This document shows positions 22,684 to 32,909 of a stretch of 64,000 nucleotides of DNA, piece by piece. The translations under genes were made by a program, and so were the position numbers. The stretch is taken from assembly GCF_029625315.1 (NCBI RefSeq), contig NZ_CP121110.1:4244501-4308500 (forward strand). The letters are read 5' to 3'. Under the pieces are notes generated by a model that saw only the letters and a program-made list of their open reading frames with translations, was not told where the DNA came from and searched no databases. This DNA is from Flavobacterium ginsengisoli. Lineage in GTDB: Bacteria; Bacteroidota; Bacteroidia; Flavobacteriales; Flavobacteriaceae. The first letter of the stretch is position 1. Each line of letters opens with the position of its first letter.

Positions 22684-22974
22684 ATGAGCATCATTATTAA
22701 GCCTATAGTAACGGAAAAAGTAACCAAAGAAAGTGAAGTTCTAAACCGCTTCGGATTCGTTGTTAACAAAAAAGCAAACAAAGTTGAGATTAAGAAAGCT
22801 GTTGAGGCTGCTTATGGAGTAACTATCGTTTCTGTTAACACAATGAATGTGAGACCAGATAGATCTACTAAATACACTAAAAGTGGTTTAATCAGTGGAA
22901 AGACAAATGCTTATAAAAAAGCAATTGTACAAGTACAAGAAGGAGAAACAATTGATTTTTACAACAATATCTAA
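22684..22974 (+). CDS. rplW: 50S ribosomal protein L23
   Basis: A 96-residue protein: MSIIIKPIVTEKVTKESE, RFGFVVNKKANKVEIKKAVE, then VSVNTMNVRPDRSTKYTKSG. L23 sits at the tunnel exit and docks trigger factor and SRP. Normal length, 7 bases after rplD. Confidence 0.97.
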   Translation: MSIIIKPIVTEKVTKESEVLNRFGFVVNKKANKVEIKKAVEAAYGVTIVSVNTMNVRPDRSTKYTKSGLISGKTNAYKKAIVQVQEGETIDFYNNI

Positions 22975-22983
22975 GATAGAAAA

Positions 22984-23808
22984 ATGTCAGTAAGAAAATT
23001 AAAACCTATTACCCCAGGTCAGCGATTTAGAGTTGTGAATGGTTATGACGCCATTACAACTGATAAGCCGGAACGCTCTTTGATAGCGCCGATAAAAAAC
23101 TCTGGAGGTAGAAATAGTCAAGGAAAGATGACCATGCGTTATACGGGTGGTGGTCACAAGCAGAGATATCGTATCATCGATTTCAAAAGAACTAAAGATG
23201 GAATTCCAGCTACAGTGAAATCAATCGAATACGATCCAAATCGTACTGCGTTCATCGCTTTGTTAGCTTATGCTGATGGAGAGAAAACTTATATTATCGC
23301 TCAAAATGGATTGAAAGTTGGTCAGAAATTAGTTTCTGGACCAGAATCTCAACCAGAGATTGGTAATACATTACCTTTAAGCAGAATTCCTCTTGGAACT
23401 GTTATATCTTGTATTGAGTTACGTCCAGGACAAGGAGCTGTTATTGCTCGTTCAGCTGGAACTTTTGCTCAGTTAATGGCAAGAGACGGGAAATATGCAA
23501 CAATTAAAATGCCATCTGGTGAGACAAGATTAATCTTGTTAACTTGTTCGGCTACAATTGGAGCTGTTTCTAATTCTGACCATCAATTAGTTGTATCTGG
23601 AAAAGCAGGTAGAACAAGATGGTTAGGAAGAAGACCTAGAACTAGACCAGTAGCGATGAACCCAGTTGATCACCCTATGGGAGGTGGTGAAGGACGTTCT
23701 TCTGGAGGGCACCCACGTTCAAGAAACGGATTGCCAGCTAAAGGTTACAGAACTCGTTCTAAGAAAAACCCGAGTAACAAGTATATCGTAGAACGTAGAA
23801 AGAAATAA
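22984..23808 (+). CDS. rplB: 50S ribosomal protein L2
   Basis: A 274-residue protein starting [15 protein letters not shown]. Conserved [18 protein letters not shown] and the C-terminal [17 protein letters not shown], the loop whose His is important for subunit association and peptidyl-transferase function. Intact and of normal length. Confidence 0.98.
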   Translation: MSVRKLKPITPGQRFRVVNGYDAITTDKPERSLIAPIKNSGGRNSQGKMTMRYTGGGHKQRYRIIDFKRTKDGIPATVKSIEYDPNRTAFIALLAYADGEKTYIIAQNGLKVGQKLVSGPESQPEIGNTLPLSRIPLGTVISCIELRPGQGAVIARSAGTFAQLMARDGKYATIKMPSGETRLILLTCSATIGAVSNSDHQLVVSGKAGRTRWLGRRPRTRPVAMNPVDHPMGGGEGRSSGGHPRSRNGLPAKGYRTRSKKNPSNKYIVERRKK

Positions 23809-23814
23809 TAAGAT

Positions 23815-24093
23815 ATGGCACGTTCATTAAAAAAAGGACCTTTCGTTCATTATAAATTAGACAAGAAAGTTCAAGAAAACGTAGAAAGTGGTAAAAATGC
23901 AGTTGTTAAGACTTGGTCTAGAGCTTCAATGATTACTCCAGATTTCGTTGGACAAACTATCGCAGTTCATAACGGCCGTCAATTTGTACCAGTTTACGTA
24001 ACAGAAAACATGGTAGGTCACAAATTAGGAGAGTTTTCACCAACTAGATCTTTTAGAGGTCATGCTGGAGCAAAAAATAAAGGTAAAAAATAA
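23815..24093 (+). CDS. rpsS: 30S ribosomal protein S19
   Basis: A 92-residue protein: [39 protein letters not shown] and [18 protein letters not shown]. It binds the 30S head next to S13. 6 bases from rplB and 6 from rplV. Confidence 0.98.
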   Translation: MARSLKKGPFVHYKLDKKVQENVESGKNAVVKTWSRASMITPDFVGQTIAVHNGRQFVPVYVTENMVGHKLGEFSPTRSFRGHAGAKNKGKK

Positions 24094-24099
24094 GAAGCA

Positions 24100-24513
24100 A
24101 TGGGAGTTCGTAAAAGAGAAACAGCAGATGCGAGAAAAGAGGCTAATAAGTCTATCGCTTTCGCAAAATTGAATAACTGCCCTACTTCACCTAGAAAAAT
24201 GCGCTTAGTAGCGGACTTGGTAAGAGGTCAGAAGGTAGAAAGAGCACTTAACATTTTAAGATTCAGTTCTAAAGAAGCTTCAAGAAAATTAGAAAAACTA
24301 TTATTATCTGCAATCAATAACTGGGAGCAAAAAAATAGTGAAGGTAATTTAGAAGAAGCTGGATTATTTGTTAAAGAGATCAGAGTAGATGGTGGAATGA
24401 TGTTAAAAAGACTTCGTCCAGCTCCGCAAGGTCGTGCACACAGAATCAGAAAACGTTCTAATCACGTAACAATCGTGCTTGGAGCTATCAATAACACACA
24501 AAGCAATTCTTAA
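24100..24513 (+). CDS. rplV: 50S ribosomal protein L22
   Basis: A 137-residue protein with [20 protein letters not shown] and the tunnel-loop region [20 protein letters not shown], whose beta-hairpin lines the exit tunnel. It has an N-terminal extension ([19 protein letters not shown]) compared with E. coli L22. Confidence 0.97.
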
Positions 24514-24518
24514 GCGAC

Positions 24519-25277
24519 ATGGGACAAAAGACAAATCCAATTGGAAATAGACTTGGTATCATCAGAGGATGGGACTCAAACTGGTATGGTGGAAATGATT
24601 ACGGTGATAAATTAGCCGAAGATCACAAAATCAGAAAGTATATCCATGCTCGTTTATCAAAAGCTAGTGTATCAAAAGTAATCATCGAGAGAACTTTGAA
24701 ACTTGTAACCGTTACTATCACTACTGCTAGACCTGGTATCATTATTGGAAAAGGTGGACAAGAGGTAGACAAGTTAAAAGAAGAACTTAAGAAGGTTACT
24801 GACAAAGAGGTTCAAATCAACATCTTTGAAATCAAAAGACCTGAGTTAGATGCTTATCTTGTGGCGACAAGCATCGCTCGTCAAATCGAAAGCCGTATTT
24901 CTTACAGACGTGCAATCAAAATGGCTATTGTTGCTTCTATGCGTATGAACGCTGAAGGTATCAAAGTTTTGATTTCTGGTCGTTTGAATGGAGCTGAGAT
25001 GGCGCGTTCGGAAGGTTTCAAAGAAGGTAGAATTCCTCTATCAACTTTCAGAGCTGACATTGATTATGCTCTTGCTGAAGCTCACACTACTTATGGTAGA
25101 ATGGGGATTAAAGTATGGATCATGAAAGGTGAAGTTTACGGTAAGAGAGAACTTTCTCCACTTGCTGGAATGGATAAAAAACAATCTGGTACAGGTGGTG
25201 GAAAAGGTGGAGATGCTCCTAGAGGCAAATCTAACTTTAACAAAGGTGGAAAACCAGACGCTCGTAAAAGAAAGTAA
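24519..25277 (+). CDS. rpsC: 30S ribosomal protein S3
   Basis: A 252-residue protein: [22 protein letters not shown]-domain motif [20 protein letters not shown], and the C-terminal domain with [20 protein letters not shown]. The tail after about residue 215 is rich in Gly and Lys ([20 protein letters not shown]), a lineage extension. S3 lines the mRNA entry channel. Confidence 0.97.
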   Translation: MGQKTNPIGNRLGIIRGWDSNWYGGNDYGDKLAEDHKIRKYIHARLSKASVSKVIIERTLKLVTVTITTARPGIIIGKGGQEVDKLKEELKKVTDKEVQINIFEIKRPELDAYLVATSIARQIESRISYRRAIKMAIVASMRMNAEGIKVLISGRLNGAEMARSEGFKEGRIPLSTFRADIDYALAEAHTTYGRMGIKVWIMKGEVYGKRELSPLAGMDKKQSGTGGGKGGDAPRGKSNFNKGGKPDARKRK

Positions 25278-25296
25278 ATTTTTAAACTAAAGAAAA

Positions 25297-25722
25297 ATGT
25301 TACAGCCTAAAAGAACAAAATACCGTAAGGTACAAAAAGGTAGAATGAAAGGTAACTCTCAAAGAGGGCATGAGCTTTCAAATGGAATGTTTGGTATTAA
25401 ATCTGTACATGAAGATGGAATGTTCTTAACTTCTCGTCAAATCGAAGCTGCACGTATTGTTGCAACTCGTTACATGAAAAGAGAGGGACAATTATGGATT
25501 AAAATTTTCCCAGACAAACCTATTACTAAGAAACCTCTTGAAGTACGTATGGGTAAAGGTAAAGGAGCAGTTGAGTATTGGGCTGCTGTTGTTAAACCAG
25601 GAAGAATTATGTTTGAAGTTGGAGGAGTTCCTTTGTCAGTTGCAAAAGAGGCGTTACGTCTTGCGGCTCAAAAGCTTCCAGTAAAAACTAAGTTCGTCGT
25701 TGCTAGAGATTTCGAAGCATAA
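25297..25722 (+). CDS. rplP: 50S ribosomal protein L16
   Basis: A 141-residue protein: [20 protein letters not shown], then [20 protein letters not shown] and the loop [20 protein letters not shown] that contacts the A-site tRNA region. Intact. Confidence 0.98.
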   Translation: MLQPKRTKYRKVQKGRMKGNSQRGHELSNGMFGIKSVHEDGMFLTSRQIEAARIVATRYMKREGQLWIKIFPDKPITKKPLEVRMGKGKGAVEYWAAVVKPGRIMFEVGGVPLSVAKEALRLAAQKLPVKTKFVVARDFEA

Positions 25723-25734
25723 TTTATATTTATT

Positions 25735-25926
25735 ATGAAACAATCAGAAATAAAAGATCTTTCTGCAGCGGAGTTGCAAGAAAAGCTTAGTCAAACTAAG
25801 AAAGTATATGCTGACCTAAAAATGGCTCATGCTATCTCTCCAATTGCTAACCCACTTCAAATTAGAAGCGTTAGAAGAACAGTTGCAAGATTAGCTACAG
25901 AGTTAACTAAAAGAGAGTTACAATAA
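25735..25926 (+). CDS. rpmC: 50S ribosomal protein L29
   Basis: A 63-residue two-helix protein (MKQSEIKDLSAAELQEKL, ending VRRTVARLATELTKRELQ). It binds near the tunnel exit beside L23. Normal length. Confidence 0.95.
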   Translation: MKQSEIKDLSAAELQEKLSQTKKVYADLKMAHAISPIANPLQIRSVRRTVARLATELTKRELQ

Positions 25927-25943
25927 TTGTATTCTGCTGAAAG

Positions 25944-26204
25944 ATGGAAGAAAAAAGAAATTTAAGAAAAGAAAGAATAGGTGTTGTTACTTCAAATAAG
26001 ATGGATAAATCTATCGTTATTTCTGAAGTAAGAAAAGTAAAACACCCATTATACGGTAAGTTCGTGTTGAAAACAAAAAAATATGTTGCACACGACGAAA
26101 AAAACGACTGTAACATTGGTGATACTGTAAGAATTAGCGAAACGCGTCCTTTAAGTAAAACAAAATGTTGGAGATTAGTTGAAATCTTAGAAAGAGCTAA
26201 ATAA
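25944..26204 (+). CDS. rpsQ: 30S ribosomal protein S17
   Basis: An 86-residue OB-fold protein: [39 protein letters not shown] and [20 protein letters not shown]. It binds 16S helices 7 and 11. Two bases separate it from rplN. Confidence 0.97.
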   Translation: MEEKRNLRKERIGVVTSNKMDKSIVISEVRKVKHPLYGKFVLKTKKYVAHDEKNDCNIGDTVRISETRPLSKTKCWRLVEILERAK

Positions 26205-26206
26205 TT

Positions 26207-26575
26207 ATGGTACAACAAGAATCAAGACTAAAAGTAGCAGATAACACGGGAGCTAAAGAAGTTTTAACTATTCGTGTTTTAGGAGGTACTAAAAGAAGAT
26301 ATGCCTCTGTTGGTGACAAAATTGTAGTTTCTATCAAAGATGCAACTCCAAACGGAAACGTTAAGAAAGGAGCTGTTTCAACTGCAGTTGTTGTGCGTAC
26401 TAAAAAAGAAGTGAGAAGAGCCGATGGTTCTTATATCCGTTTCGATGACAATGCATGTGTTCTTTTGAATGCTGCAGGGGAAATGAGAGGAACTCGTGTT
26501 TTTGGTCCGGTAGCAAGAGAACTTCGTGAAAAACAATTCATGAAAATTGTATCATTAGCACCAGAAGTGCTTTAA
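26207..26575 (+). CDS. rplN: 50S ribosomal protein L14
   Basis: A 122-residue protein: [40 protein letters not shown] and the C-terminal [21 protein letters not shown]14 forms part of the intersubunit bridge B8. Start of the spc-type gene order. Confidence 0.98.
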
Positions 26576-26586
26576 TTCGTTTTAAG

Positions 26587-26901
26587 ATGATAAAGCTAAA
26601 AATAAAATCAGGAGATATCGTAAGAGTTATTGCTGGAGACCATAAAGGTGCTGAAGGTAAAGTTTTACGTGTTTACCGTGAAAAAAACAAAGCGATAGTT
26701 GAAGGTGTGAACTTGGTTTCAAAACACACTAAACCAAGTGCTAAAAACCCTCAAGGTGGTATCGTTAAGAAAGAGGCTTCTATTCAAATTTCTAACATTG
26801 CTTTAATTGATCCTAAAACTAAGGAGACAACTAGAGTAGGTATTAGAGTAGAAGGAGATAAGAAAGTAAGATTTTCAAAAAAATCTAATCAAGTACTATA
26901 G
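26587..26901 (+). CDS. rplX: 50S ribosomal protein L24
   Basis: A 104-residue protein with a KOW motif ([20 protein letters not shown]) and [20 protein letters not shown]. An assembly initiator for 50S. Two bases from rplE. Confidence 0.97.
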
Positions 26902-26903
26902 TA

Positions 26904-27454
26904 ATGGCATATACACCTAGACTAAAAGAAGAATATAAGAGTAGAGTAATCTCTGCTCTTAAAGAAGAGTTCGGATATACAAACGTAATGCAAGTTCCAA
27001 AACTTGAAAAAATCGTTTTGAGCCGTGGAGTTGGTGCAGCTGTATCTGATAAAAAACTTATTGACTATGCGGTTGATGAGTTAACAAAGATCACTGGACA
27101 AAAAGCAGTTTCTACAATCTCTAAGAAAGACGTTGCGTCTTTCAAATTGAGAAAAGGAATGCCTATTGGAGCAAAAGTTACTTTACGCGGAGAAAGAATG
27201 TATGAGTTTTTAGATAGACTTATTACTTCAGCTTTGCCACGTGTTAGAGATTTCAGTGGTATTAAAGCTACTGGTTTCGACGGAAGAGGTAACTACAATC
27301 TTGGAGTTTTAGAGCAAATCATTTTCCCAGAAATTGATATTGATAAAGTAAACAAAATTTCAGGAATGGATATTACTTTTGTTACTACTGCAAAAACTGA
27401 TAAGGAAGCAAAGTCATTATTGGCTGAATTAGGATTACCTTTTAAAAGAATTAA
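26904..27454 (+). CDS. rplE: 50S ribosomal protein L5 (3' end frameshifted)
   Basis: [20 protein letters not shown] to [10 protein letters not shown] is normal L5. In this sequence the frame then runs on as RIKTWLKNQ and overlaps rpsN by 19 bases. Restoring one A in the AAAA at 27444-27447 gives the usual ending PFKKN and a stop at 27452-27454, 3 bases before rpsN, for 183 residues. I annotate that end. L5 binds 5S rRNA and contacts the P-site tRNA. Confidence 0.93.
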
Positions 27455-27457
27455 GAC

Positions 27458-27727
27458 ATGGCTAAAGAATCAATGAAAGCCCGCGAGGTGAAAAGAGAGA
27501 AAACGGTAGCTAAGTATGCTGAGAAGAGAAAAGCTTTATTAGAAGCTGGAGACTACGAAGGTTTACAAAGATTGCCTAAAAATGCTTCACCAGTTCGTTT
27601 ACACAACCGTTGTAAATTAACAGGTAGACCTAGAGGTTATATCCGTCAATTCGGTATTTCACGTGTAACTTTCCGTGAAATGGCTAACAATGGGTTAATT
27701 CCAGGAGTTAAAAAGGCTTCTTGGTAA
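27458..27727 (+). CDS. rpsN: 30S ribosomal protein S14 (zinc-independent form)
   Basis: An 89-residue protein: [20 protein letters not shown], then [20 protein letters not shown] and [18 protein letters not shown]. It lacks the two CxxC pairs, so it is the long zinc-free type. Promoter-like sequence overlaps its last codons and precedes rpsH. Confidence 0.97.
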
Positions 27728-27751
27728 TCTCGCAATAAGTTATTACTTTTG
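27721..27751 (+). promoter_or_regulatory. Probable internal promoter before rpsH
   Basis: TTGG at 27721-27724 and TACTTTTG at 27744-27751, about 19 bases apart, match the -33/-7 consensus. The first element overlaps the end of rpsN. Confidence 0.55.
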
Positions 27752-27784
27752 CAAACCAAAAAATAATTTTTAATTGATTAAAGG

Positions 27785-27808
27785 TTCGGGAAACGAGTGT
27801 TTCCCGAA
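27785..27808 (+). promoter_or_regulatory. Perfect 10-bp leader hairpin before rpsH
   Basis: TTCGGGAAAC (27785-27794) and GTTTCCCGAA (27799-27808) are exact complements around a GAGT loop. No T tract follows, so it is not a standard terminator. Its place between a promoter and rpsH, 24 bases before the ATG, suggests a translational or autoregulatory element; S8 is the classical spc-operon regulator in E. coli. Confidence 0.6.
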
Positions 27809-27832
27809 AACCATAATCGCAATCAAATACAT

Positions 27833-28231
27833 ATGTATACAGATCCTATTGCAGATTATTTGACTAGAGTTCGTAACGCTGTGGCTGCAAACCACAAAGT
27901 TGTTGAAATTCCAGCTTCTAATCTAAAAAAAGAGATAACTAAGATCTTATTTGATCAAGGTTACATCTTAAGTTACAAATTTGAGCAGAACACAGTACAA
28001 GGTTCTATCAAAATTGCTTTGAAGTATGATAAAGATACTAAAGAGCCTGTAATCAAAGATATCCAAAGAATTAGTAAACCTGGTTTACGTAAGTACGCAG
28101 GTGCTGCCAAATTACCTAGAATCCTTAACGGATTAGGAATTGCTATTGTTTCTACATCAAAAGGTTTGATGACTGGAAAACAAGCTAAGCAATTAAATGT
28201 AGGTGGTGAGGTAATTTGTTACGTATACTAA
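27833..28231 (+). CDS. rpsH: 30S ribosomal protein S8
   Basis: A 132-residue protein starting MYTDPIADYLTRVRNAVAAN. An in-frame ATG at 27797 lies inside the leader hairpin and adds 12 non-conserved residues, so it was rejected. The C-terminal VSTSKGLMTGKQAKQLNVGG is the conserved S8 rRNA-binding region. S8 binds 16S helix 21 and, in E. coli, its own mRNA. Confidence 0.97.
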   Translation: MYTDPIADYLTRVRNAVAANHKVVEIPASNLKKEITKILFDQGYILSYKFEQNTVQGSIKIALKYDKDTKEPVIKDIQRISKPGLRKYAGAAKLPRILNGLGIAIVSTSKGLMTGKQAKQLNVGGEVICYVY

Positions 28232-28249
28232 TTTTAAACACTAGATAAG

Positions 28250-28793
28250 ATGTCAAGAATAGGTAAAAGCCCAATTGTAATCCCTGCTGGTGTAACTGTT
28301 GAAGTTAAAGACGGTATTATTACAGTAAAAGGAAAAAAAGGTCAACTAGTTCAGGAGTTTTCGGACGTAGCTGTAAAAGTTGAAGGCGATCAAGTTTTAG
28401 TTGAAAGATCGTCTGATCATAAAGACCATAGAGCAAAACACGGATTATTTAGATCTTTGATCAATAATATGATTGTTGGTGTTTCTGAAGGTTTCACAAA
28501 AGAACTAGAATTAGTTGGAGTTGGTTATAGAGCTTCAAACCAAGGTCAAAAATTAGATTTAGCTCTTGGATATTCTCACAATATTGTTTTAGAAATTGCT
28601 CCTGAAGTAAGTTTAGAAACAATATCTGAAAAAGGTAAGAACCCTATCGTAAAATTAACATCATTTGATAAACAACTTTTAGGTCAAGTTGCTCGCGAAA
28701 ATCAGAGGATTCCGTAAGCCAGAGCCATACAAAGGAAAAGGTGTTAAATTTGTGGGTGAAGTATTAAGAAGAAAAGCAGGTAAATCAGCTTAA
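28250..28793 (+). CDS. rplF: 50S ribosomal protein L6 (frameshifted)
   Basis: [20 protein letters not shown] to [10 protein letters not shown] in one frame. An extra C at about 28694 (GCTGCG read as GCTCGCG) moves the tail [20 protein letters not shown] and LRRKAGKSA to another frame. Corrected length is 180 residues, normal. L6 lies near the factor-binding site of the 50S subunit. Confidence 0.94.
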
Positions 28794-28804
28794 AATATAA
28801 GATT

Positions 28805-29155
28805 ATGTCATTAACAAAATCTGAAAGAAGACAGAGAATTAAATTCAGAATTAGAAAATCGGTTAGTGGTTCTGCTGCAAGACCAAGACTTTCTGTATTT
28901 AGAAGTAATAAAGAAATTTACGCTCAAATCATTGATGATGTAAATGGAGTTACTATCTTAGTCGCATCTTCTAGAGAAAAAGAAATAGGAAAAGGTACTA
29001 ACGTTGAAGTAGCTGCTGCTGTTGGAAAACTAGTTGCGGAGAAAGCGTTAAAAGCCGGGATTGATACTATCACTTTCGATAGAGGTGGGTATTTGTATCA
29101 CGGTCGTATTAAATCATTAGCAGAAGGCGCAAGAGCCGCTGGACTTAAATTCTAA
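28805..29155 (+). CDS. rplR: 50S ribosomal protein L18
   Basis: A 116-residue protein: [40 protein letters not shown] and [20 protein letters not shown]. It binds 5S rRNA with L5. Intact. Confidence 0.98.
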   Translation: MSLTKSERRQRIKFRIRKSVSGSAARPRLSVFRSNKEIYAQIIDDVNGVTILVASSREKEIGKGTNVEVAAAVGKLVAEKALKAGIDTITFDRGGYLYHGRIKSLAEGARAAGLKF

Positions 29156-29161
29156 TATATT

Positions 29162-29683
29162 ATGTCTAAATACAAAAATGTAGAATTGGTAAAACCTAGT
29201 GGTCTTGAATTAAAAGATCGTCTAGTTAGTGTTAATCGTGTTACTAAAGTTACAAAAGGAGGTAGAGCTTTTGGTTTTTCTGCTATTGTAGTTGTAGGTG
29301 ATGAAAATGGAGTAGTTGGTCACGGATTAGGAAAATCTAAAGACGTTTCTGAAGCAATTGCGAAAGCAGTAGAAGATGCTAAGAAAAATTTAGTTAGAAT
29401 TCCTTTGAATGGACAATCTGTTCCTCACGAACAAAAAGGTAAATTTGGTGGTGCACGTGTATTCTTAATTCCAGCATCTCATGGTACTGGGGTTATTGCT
29501 GGTGGAGCTGTTCGTTCAGTTCTTGAGTCAGTAGGTATTCACGATGTATTGTCTAAATCTCAAGGATCGTCAAATCCACATAACGTAGTAAAAGCAACTT
29601 TTGATGCTTTATTGCAAATGAGAAGCGCTCATACTGTTGCAAAACAAAGAGGTGTTTCTTTAGAGAAAGTTTTTAAAGGTTAA
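29162..29683 (+). CDS. rpsE: 30S ribosomal protein S5
   Basis: A 173-residue protein: [40 protein letters not shown], then [20 protein letters not shown]. It acts with S4 at the mRNA entry site and in decoding accuracy. Intact. Confidence 0.98.
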
Positions 29684-29693
29684 TTAGGAAATT

Positions 29694-29876
29694 ATGGCTA
29701 AATTATTAGTAAAACAAGTAAGAAGCAAAATCAACTGCCCTCTTTCTCAAAAGAGAGGTTTAGAAGCTTTAGGTCTACGTAAAATTGGACAAGTTGTGGA
29801 GCATGAGTCAAATCCTGCTATCCTTGGGATGATAAACAAAGTTAAACACTTAGTTTCTGTTGAAGAAGCTAAATAA
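29694..29876 (+). CDS. rpmD: 50S ribosomal protein L30
   Basis: A 60-residue protein: [20 protein letters not shown], then [20 protein letters not shown]. Normal length and position between rpsE and rplO. Confidence 0.96.
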   Translation: MAKLLVKQVRSKINCPLSQKRGLEALGLRKIGQVVEHESNPAILGMINKVKHLVSVEEAK

Positions 29877-29887
29877 CAAATACTGTT

Positions 29888-30340
29888 ATGAATTTAAGTA
29901 ACTTACAACCTGCTGAGGGATCTACACACAATCAAAATAAAAGATTAGGTAGAGGAGAAGGTTCTGGAAAAGGTGGTACCGCTGCACGTGGACACAAAGG
30001 AGCAAAATCTCGTTCTGGTTATTCTAAAAAGATTGGTTTTGAAGGAGGGCAGATGCCACTTCAAAGACGTGTACCTAAGTTTGGTTTCAAAAACATCAAT
30101 CGTAAAGAATACGAAGGTGTTAATTTAGATACTCTTCAATTATTAGTTGATAACGGTGCAATTACTGATTCTGTTTCTATGACAGAGTTCGTAGCAAATC
30201 GTCTAGCTACTAAAAATGAAATCGTTAAGATTTTAGGTAGAGGAGAATTGAAAGCAAAATTAAAAGTAACTGCCCACAAATTTACTGCTACTGCTAAAGC
30301 TGCTATTGAAGCTGCTGGTGGAGAAGCTGTAACTATATAA
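29888..30340 (+). CDS. rplO: 50S ribosomal protein L15
   Basis: A 150-residue protein: MNLSNLQPAEGSTHNQNKRL, GRGEGSGKGGTAARGHKGAK and FEGGQMPLQRRVPKFGFKNI. A 50S assembly protein. secY starts 13 bases downstream, the usual arrangement. Confidence 0.98.
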   Translation: MNLSNLQPAEGSTHNQNKRLGRGEGSGKGGTAARGHKGAKSRSGYSKKIGFEGGQMPLQRRVPKFGFKNINRKEYEGVNLDTLQLLVDNGAITDSVSMTEFVANRLATKNEIVKILGRGELKAKLKVTAHKFTATAKAAIEAAGGEAVTI

Positions 30341-30353
30341 CTTATCTATTAAG

Positions 30354-31698
30354 ATGAAGAAATTTATTGAATCAATAAGTAATGTTTGGAAAATCGAAGA
30401 ACTAAAGAATAGAATCTTAATTACTTTAGGATTACTTTTAGTATATCGTTTTGGAGCACACGTTACGCTTCCTGGAATTGACGCAACGCAATTGACTGGT
30501 TTAGCGGGACAAACTAAAAATGGTCTAGGGTCTATTCTAGACATGTTCACCGGGTGCTTTCTCTAAGGCTTCAGTATTTGCCTTAGGTATCATGCCTTAT
30601 ATTTCTGCGTCTATTGTTGTTCAGTTAATGGGAATTGCGATTCCATATTTACAAAAACTTCAAAATGATGGGGAAAGTGGTAGAAAAAAGATTAATCAAA
30701 TCACTCGTTGGTTGACAATCGCTATCACATTGGTTCAAGGTCCAACTTATATCTATAATTTATACAGAACATTGCCTAGTAATGCATTTTTGCTAGGCTT
30801 TAATTCACCTGAATTTTTGTTCTCGTCAGTTATCATTTTAGTTACAGGTACAATTTTTGCTATGTGGCTTGGTGAGAAAATTACAGATAAAGGTATTGGA
30901 AATGGTATTTCATTGTTAATTATGGTTGGTATTTTAGCACGTTTACCGCAAGCTTTTATTCAAGAGTTTACAACACGTGTTACCAATAACAATGGAGGTC
31001 CAATGTTATTAGTTATTGAAATTATTGTGTGGCTATTAGTTATCATTTCTTGTGTATTGCTTACAATGGCAGTACGTAAAATTCCAGTACAATACGCTCG
31101 TCGTACAACAACTGGAGATTACGAACAAGATTTGGCAGGAGGTAATAGACAATGGATTCCTCTAAAGCTTAATGCTTCTGGAGTAATGCCAATTATTTTT
31201 GCGCAAGCAATTATGTTTATCCCTGCAGCAGTGGCTGGATTGTCTAAATCAGATACATCACAATCTATTGTTGGTGCATTTAGTAATATGTTTGGTTTCT
31301 GGTATAATTTTGTTTTTGCAACTTTAATTATTGTATTTACATTCTTTTATACTGCAATCACCGTTCCTACTAACAAAATGGCTGATGATTTAAAAAGAAG
31401 CGGTGGTTTTATTCCAGGCGTACGTCCAGGAGCAGAAACTTCTGATTTCCTTGATAAAGTGATGTCTTTAATAACTTTCCCAGGATCTTTATTCCTTGCT
31501 TTGATTGCTGTGTTCCCAGCTATTGTTGTAAGTATTATGGATGTACAACAATCTTGGGCAATGTTTTTTGGAGGTACCTCATTAATAATTATGGTTGGTG
31601 TTGCAATAGATACTATTCAGCAGATCAATTCATACTTGTTAAATAAACATTATGATGGTTTAATGAAGACTGGTAAAAATAGAAAAGCGGTAGCTTAA
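30354..31698 (+). CDS. secY: Protein translocase subunit SecY (frameshifted)
   Basis: Ten-helix channel of the Sec translocon. First frame: [44 protein letters not shown]. The next frame resumes [20 protein letters not shown] and continues to the C-terminal [19 protein letters not shown]. Around 30553 the conserved plug-region Gly-Gly-Ala is read as ACCGGGTGCTTT, consistent with loss of two bases from GGTGGTGC. Corrected length is about 448 residues. The cytoplasmic loop [12 protein letters not shown] is intact. Confidence 0.94.
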
Positions 31699-31705
31699 TA
31701 TATTT

Positions 31706-31921
31706 ATGGCAAAACAATCAGCAATAGAACAAGACGGATCAATCATTGAAGCATTGTCAAATGCGATGTTCCGTGTAGAGTTAGAAAATGGACATATTGT
31801 AATTGCTCATATTTCTGGAAAAATGCGAATGCATTACATCAAGTTATTACCTGGTGATAAAGTGAAACTAGAAATGAGTCCTTATGATTTGTCAAAAGCA
31901 AGAATTACTTATCGATATTAA
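31706..31921 (+). CDS. infA: Translation initiation factor IF-1
   Basis: A 71-residue OB-fold protein: [40 protein letters not shown] and the ending KARITYRY. It binds the 30S A site during initiation. Located between secY and rpmJ. Confidence 0.98.
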   Translation: MAKQSAIEQDGSIIEALSNAMFRVELENGHIVIAHISGKMRMHYIKLLPGDKVKLEMSPYDLSKARITYRY

Positions 31922-31933
31922 AGGATATTCACT

Positions 31934-32049
31934 ATGAAAGTTAGAGCATCAGTAAAAAGAGAAGTGCCGAGTGCATTATCGTGCGTAGAAAAGGGAGACT
32001 GTACGTAATAAACAAAAAGAATCCTAGATTTAAACAAAGACAAGGATAA
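31934..32049 (+). CDS. rpmJ: 50S ribosomal protein L36 (frameshifted)
   Basis: ATGAAAGTTAGAGCATCAGT starts MKVRASVKK. The A run at 31954-31958 lacks one base; with it the protein reads [20 protein letters not shown] and ends NPRFKQRQG, 38 residues. 116 bases are present where 117 are needed. L36 is the smallest 50S protein. Too short and broken to appear as an open frame. Confidence 0.92.
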
Positions 32050-32051
32050 TT

Positions 32052-32426
32052 ATGGCAAGAATAGCAGGGGTAGATATCCCAAAAAACAAAAGAGGTGTTA
32101 TCGCACTTACCTATATTTTCGGATTAGGAAAAAGTAGAGCTATTGAGATTTTAGAAAAAGCTCAAGTTAGCCAAGATAAAAAAGTTCAAGATTGGAATGA
32201 TGATGAGATCGGAGCGATTCGTGAAGCTGTTTCATTTTACAAAATTGAAGGAGAATTACGTTCTGAAATTTCTTTAAACATTAAGCGTTTAATGGATATT
32301 GGATGTTACAGAGGTATTCGTCATAGATCTGGTCTTCCATTAAGAGGACAAAGAACTAAAAACAACTCAAGAACAAGAAAAGGTAAAAGAAAAACTGTTG
32401 CTAACAAGAAAAAAGCAACTAAATAA
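32052..32426 (+). CDS. rpsM: 30S ribosomal protein S13
   Basis: A 124-residue protein: [37 protein letters not shown] and the basic tail [20 protein letters not shown]. It lies at the 30S head and contacts the P-site tRNA. It starts 2 bases after the rpmJ stop. Confidence 0.98.
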   Translation: MARIAGVDIPKNKRGVIALTYIFGLGKSRAIEILEKAQVSQDKKVQDWNDDEIGAIREAVSFYKIEGELRSEISLNIKRLMDIGCYRGIRHRSGLPLRGQRTKNNSRTRKGKRKTVANKKKATK

Positions 32427-32434
32427 TAAGTAAT

Positions 32435-32818
32435 ATGGCTAAAGCAACTGCAAAAAAACGTAAAGTTATCGTTGAATCAACGGGTGAGGCTCATATTTCT
32501 GCCACTTTTAATAACATTATTATTTCTTTGACTAATAAGAAAGGTGAAGTTATCTCTTGGTCTTCAGCTGGTAAAATGGGTTTCAGAGGTTCTAAAAAGA
32601 ACACTCCTTATGCAGCTCAAATGGCAGCGGAAGATTGCGCTAAAGTAGCACTTGAGGCAGGACTTAAAAAAGTGAAAGTTTATGTAAAAGGACCAGGTAA
32701 CGGACGTGAGTCTGCTATCCGTTCTATTCATAACGGTGGAATTGAAGTTACTGAAATTATTGATGTTACTCCAATGCCACACAACGGATGTCGTCCTCCA
32801 AAAAGACGTAGAGTTTAA
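32435..32818 (+). CDS. rpsK: 30S ribosomal protein S11
   Basis: A 127-residue protein: [40 protein letters not shown] and the ending [18 protein letters not shown]. It forms the platform of the 30S subunit. Intact. Confidence 0.98.
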   Translation: MAKATAKKRKVIVESTGEAHISATFNNIIISLTNKKGEVISWSSAGKMGFRGSKKNTPYAAQMAAEDCAKVALEAGLKKVKVYVKGPGNGRESAIRSIHNGGIEVTEIIDVTPMPHNGCRPPKRRRV

Positions 32819-32841
32819 TTTTTTATTTTTATAGTATAACC

Positions 32842-32895
32842 AAGGTAGAACATAGATTATCGAAGGATTAGACCTGAATTCATAATTTCTACCTT
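32842..32895 (+). promoter_or_regulatory. Leader hairpin between rpsK and rpsD
   Basis: AAGGTAGAA at 32842-32850 pairs exactly with TTCTACCTT at 32887-32895, with a 36-base intervening region that could itself fold. A T8 tract follows just before the rpsD ATG. By analogy with the S4-bound leader of rpsD in Bacillus and the alpha operon in E. coli, it may be an S4 autoregulatory site or an attenuator. The binding protein is inferred. Confidence 0.5.
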
Positions 32896-32909
32896 AAATT
32901 TTTTTTAAA

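Noticed and set aside
27458..27476. Overlap of rplE with rpsN
   Set aside because: The extended L5 C-terminus RIKTWLKNQ is not L5-like; one missing A in the preceding run explains it.
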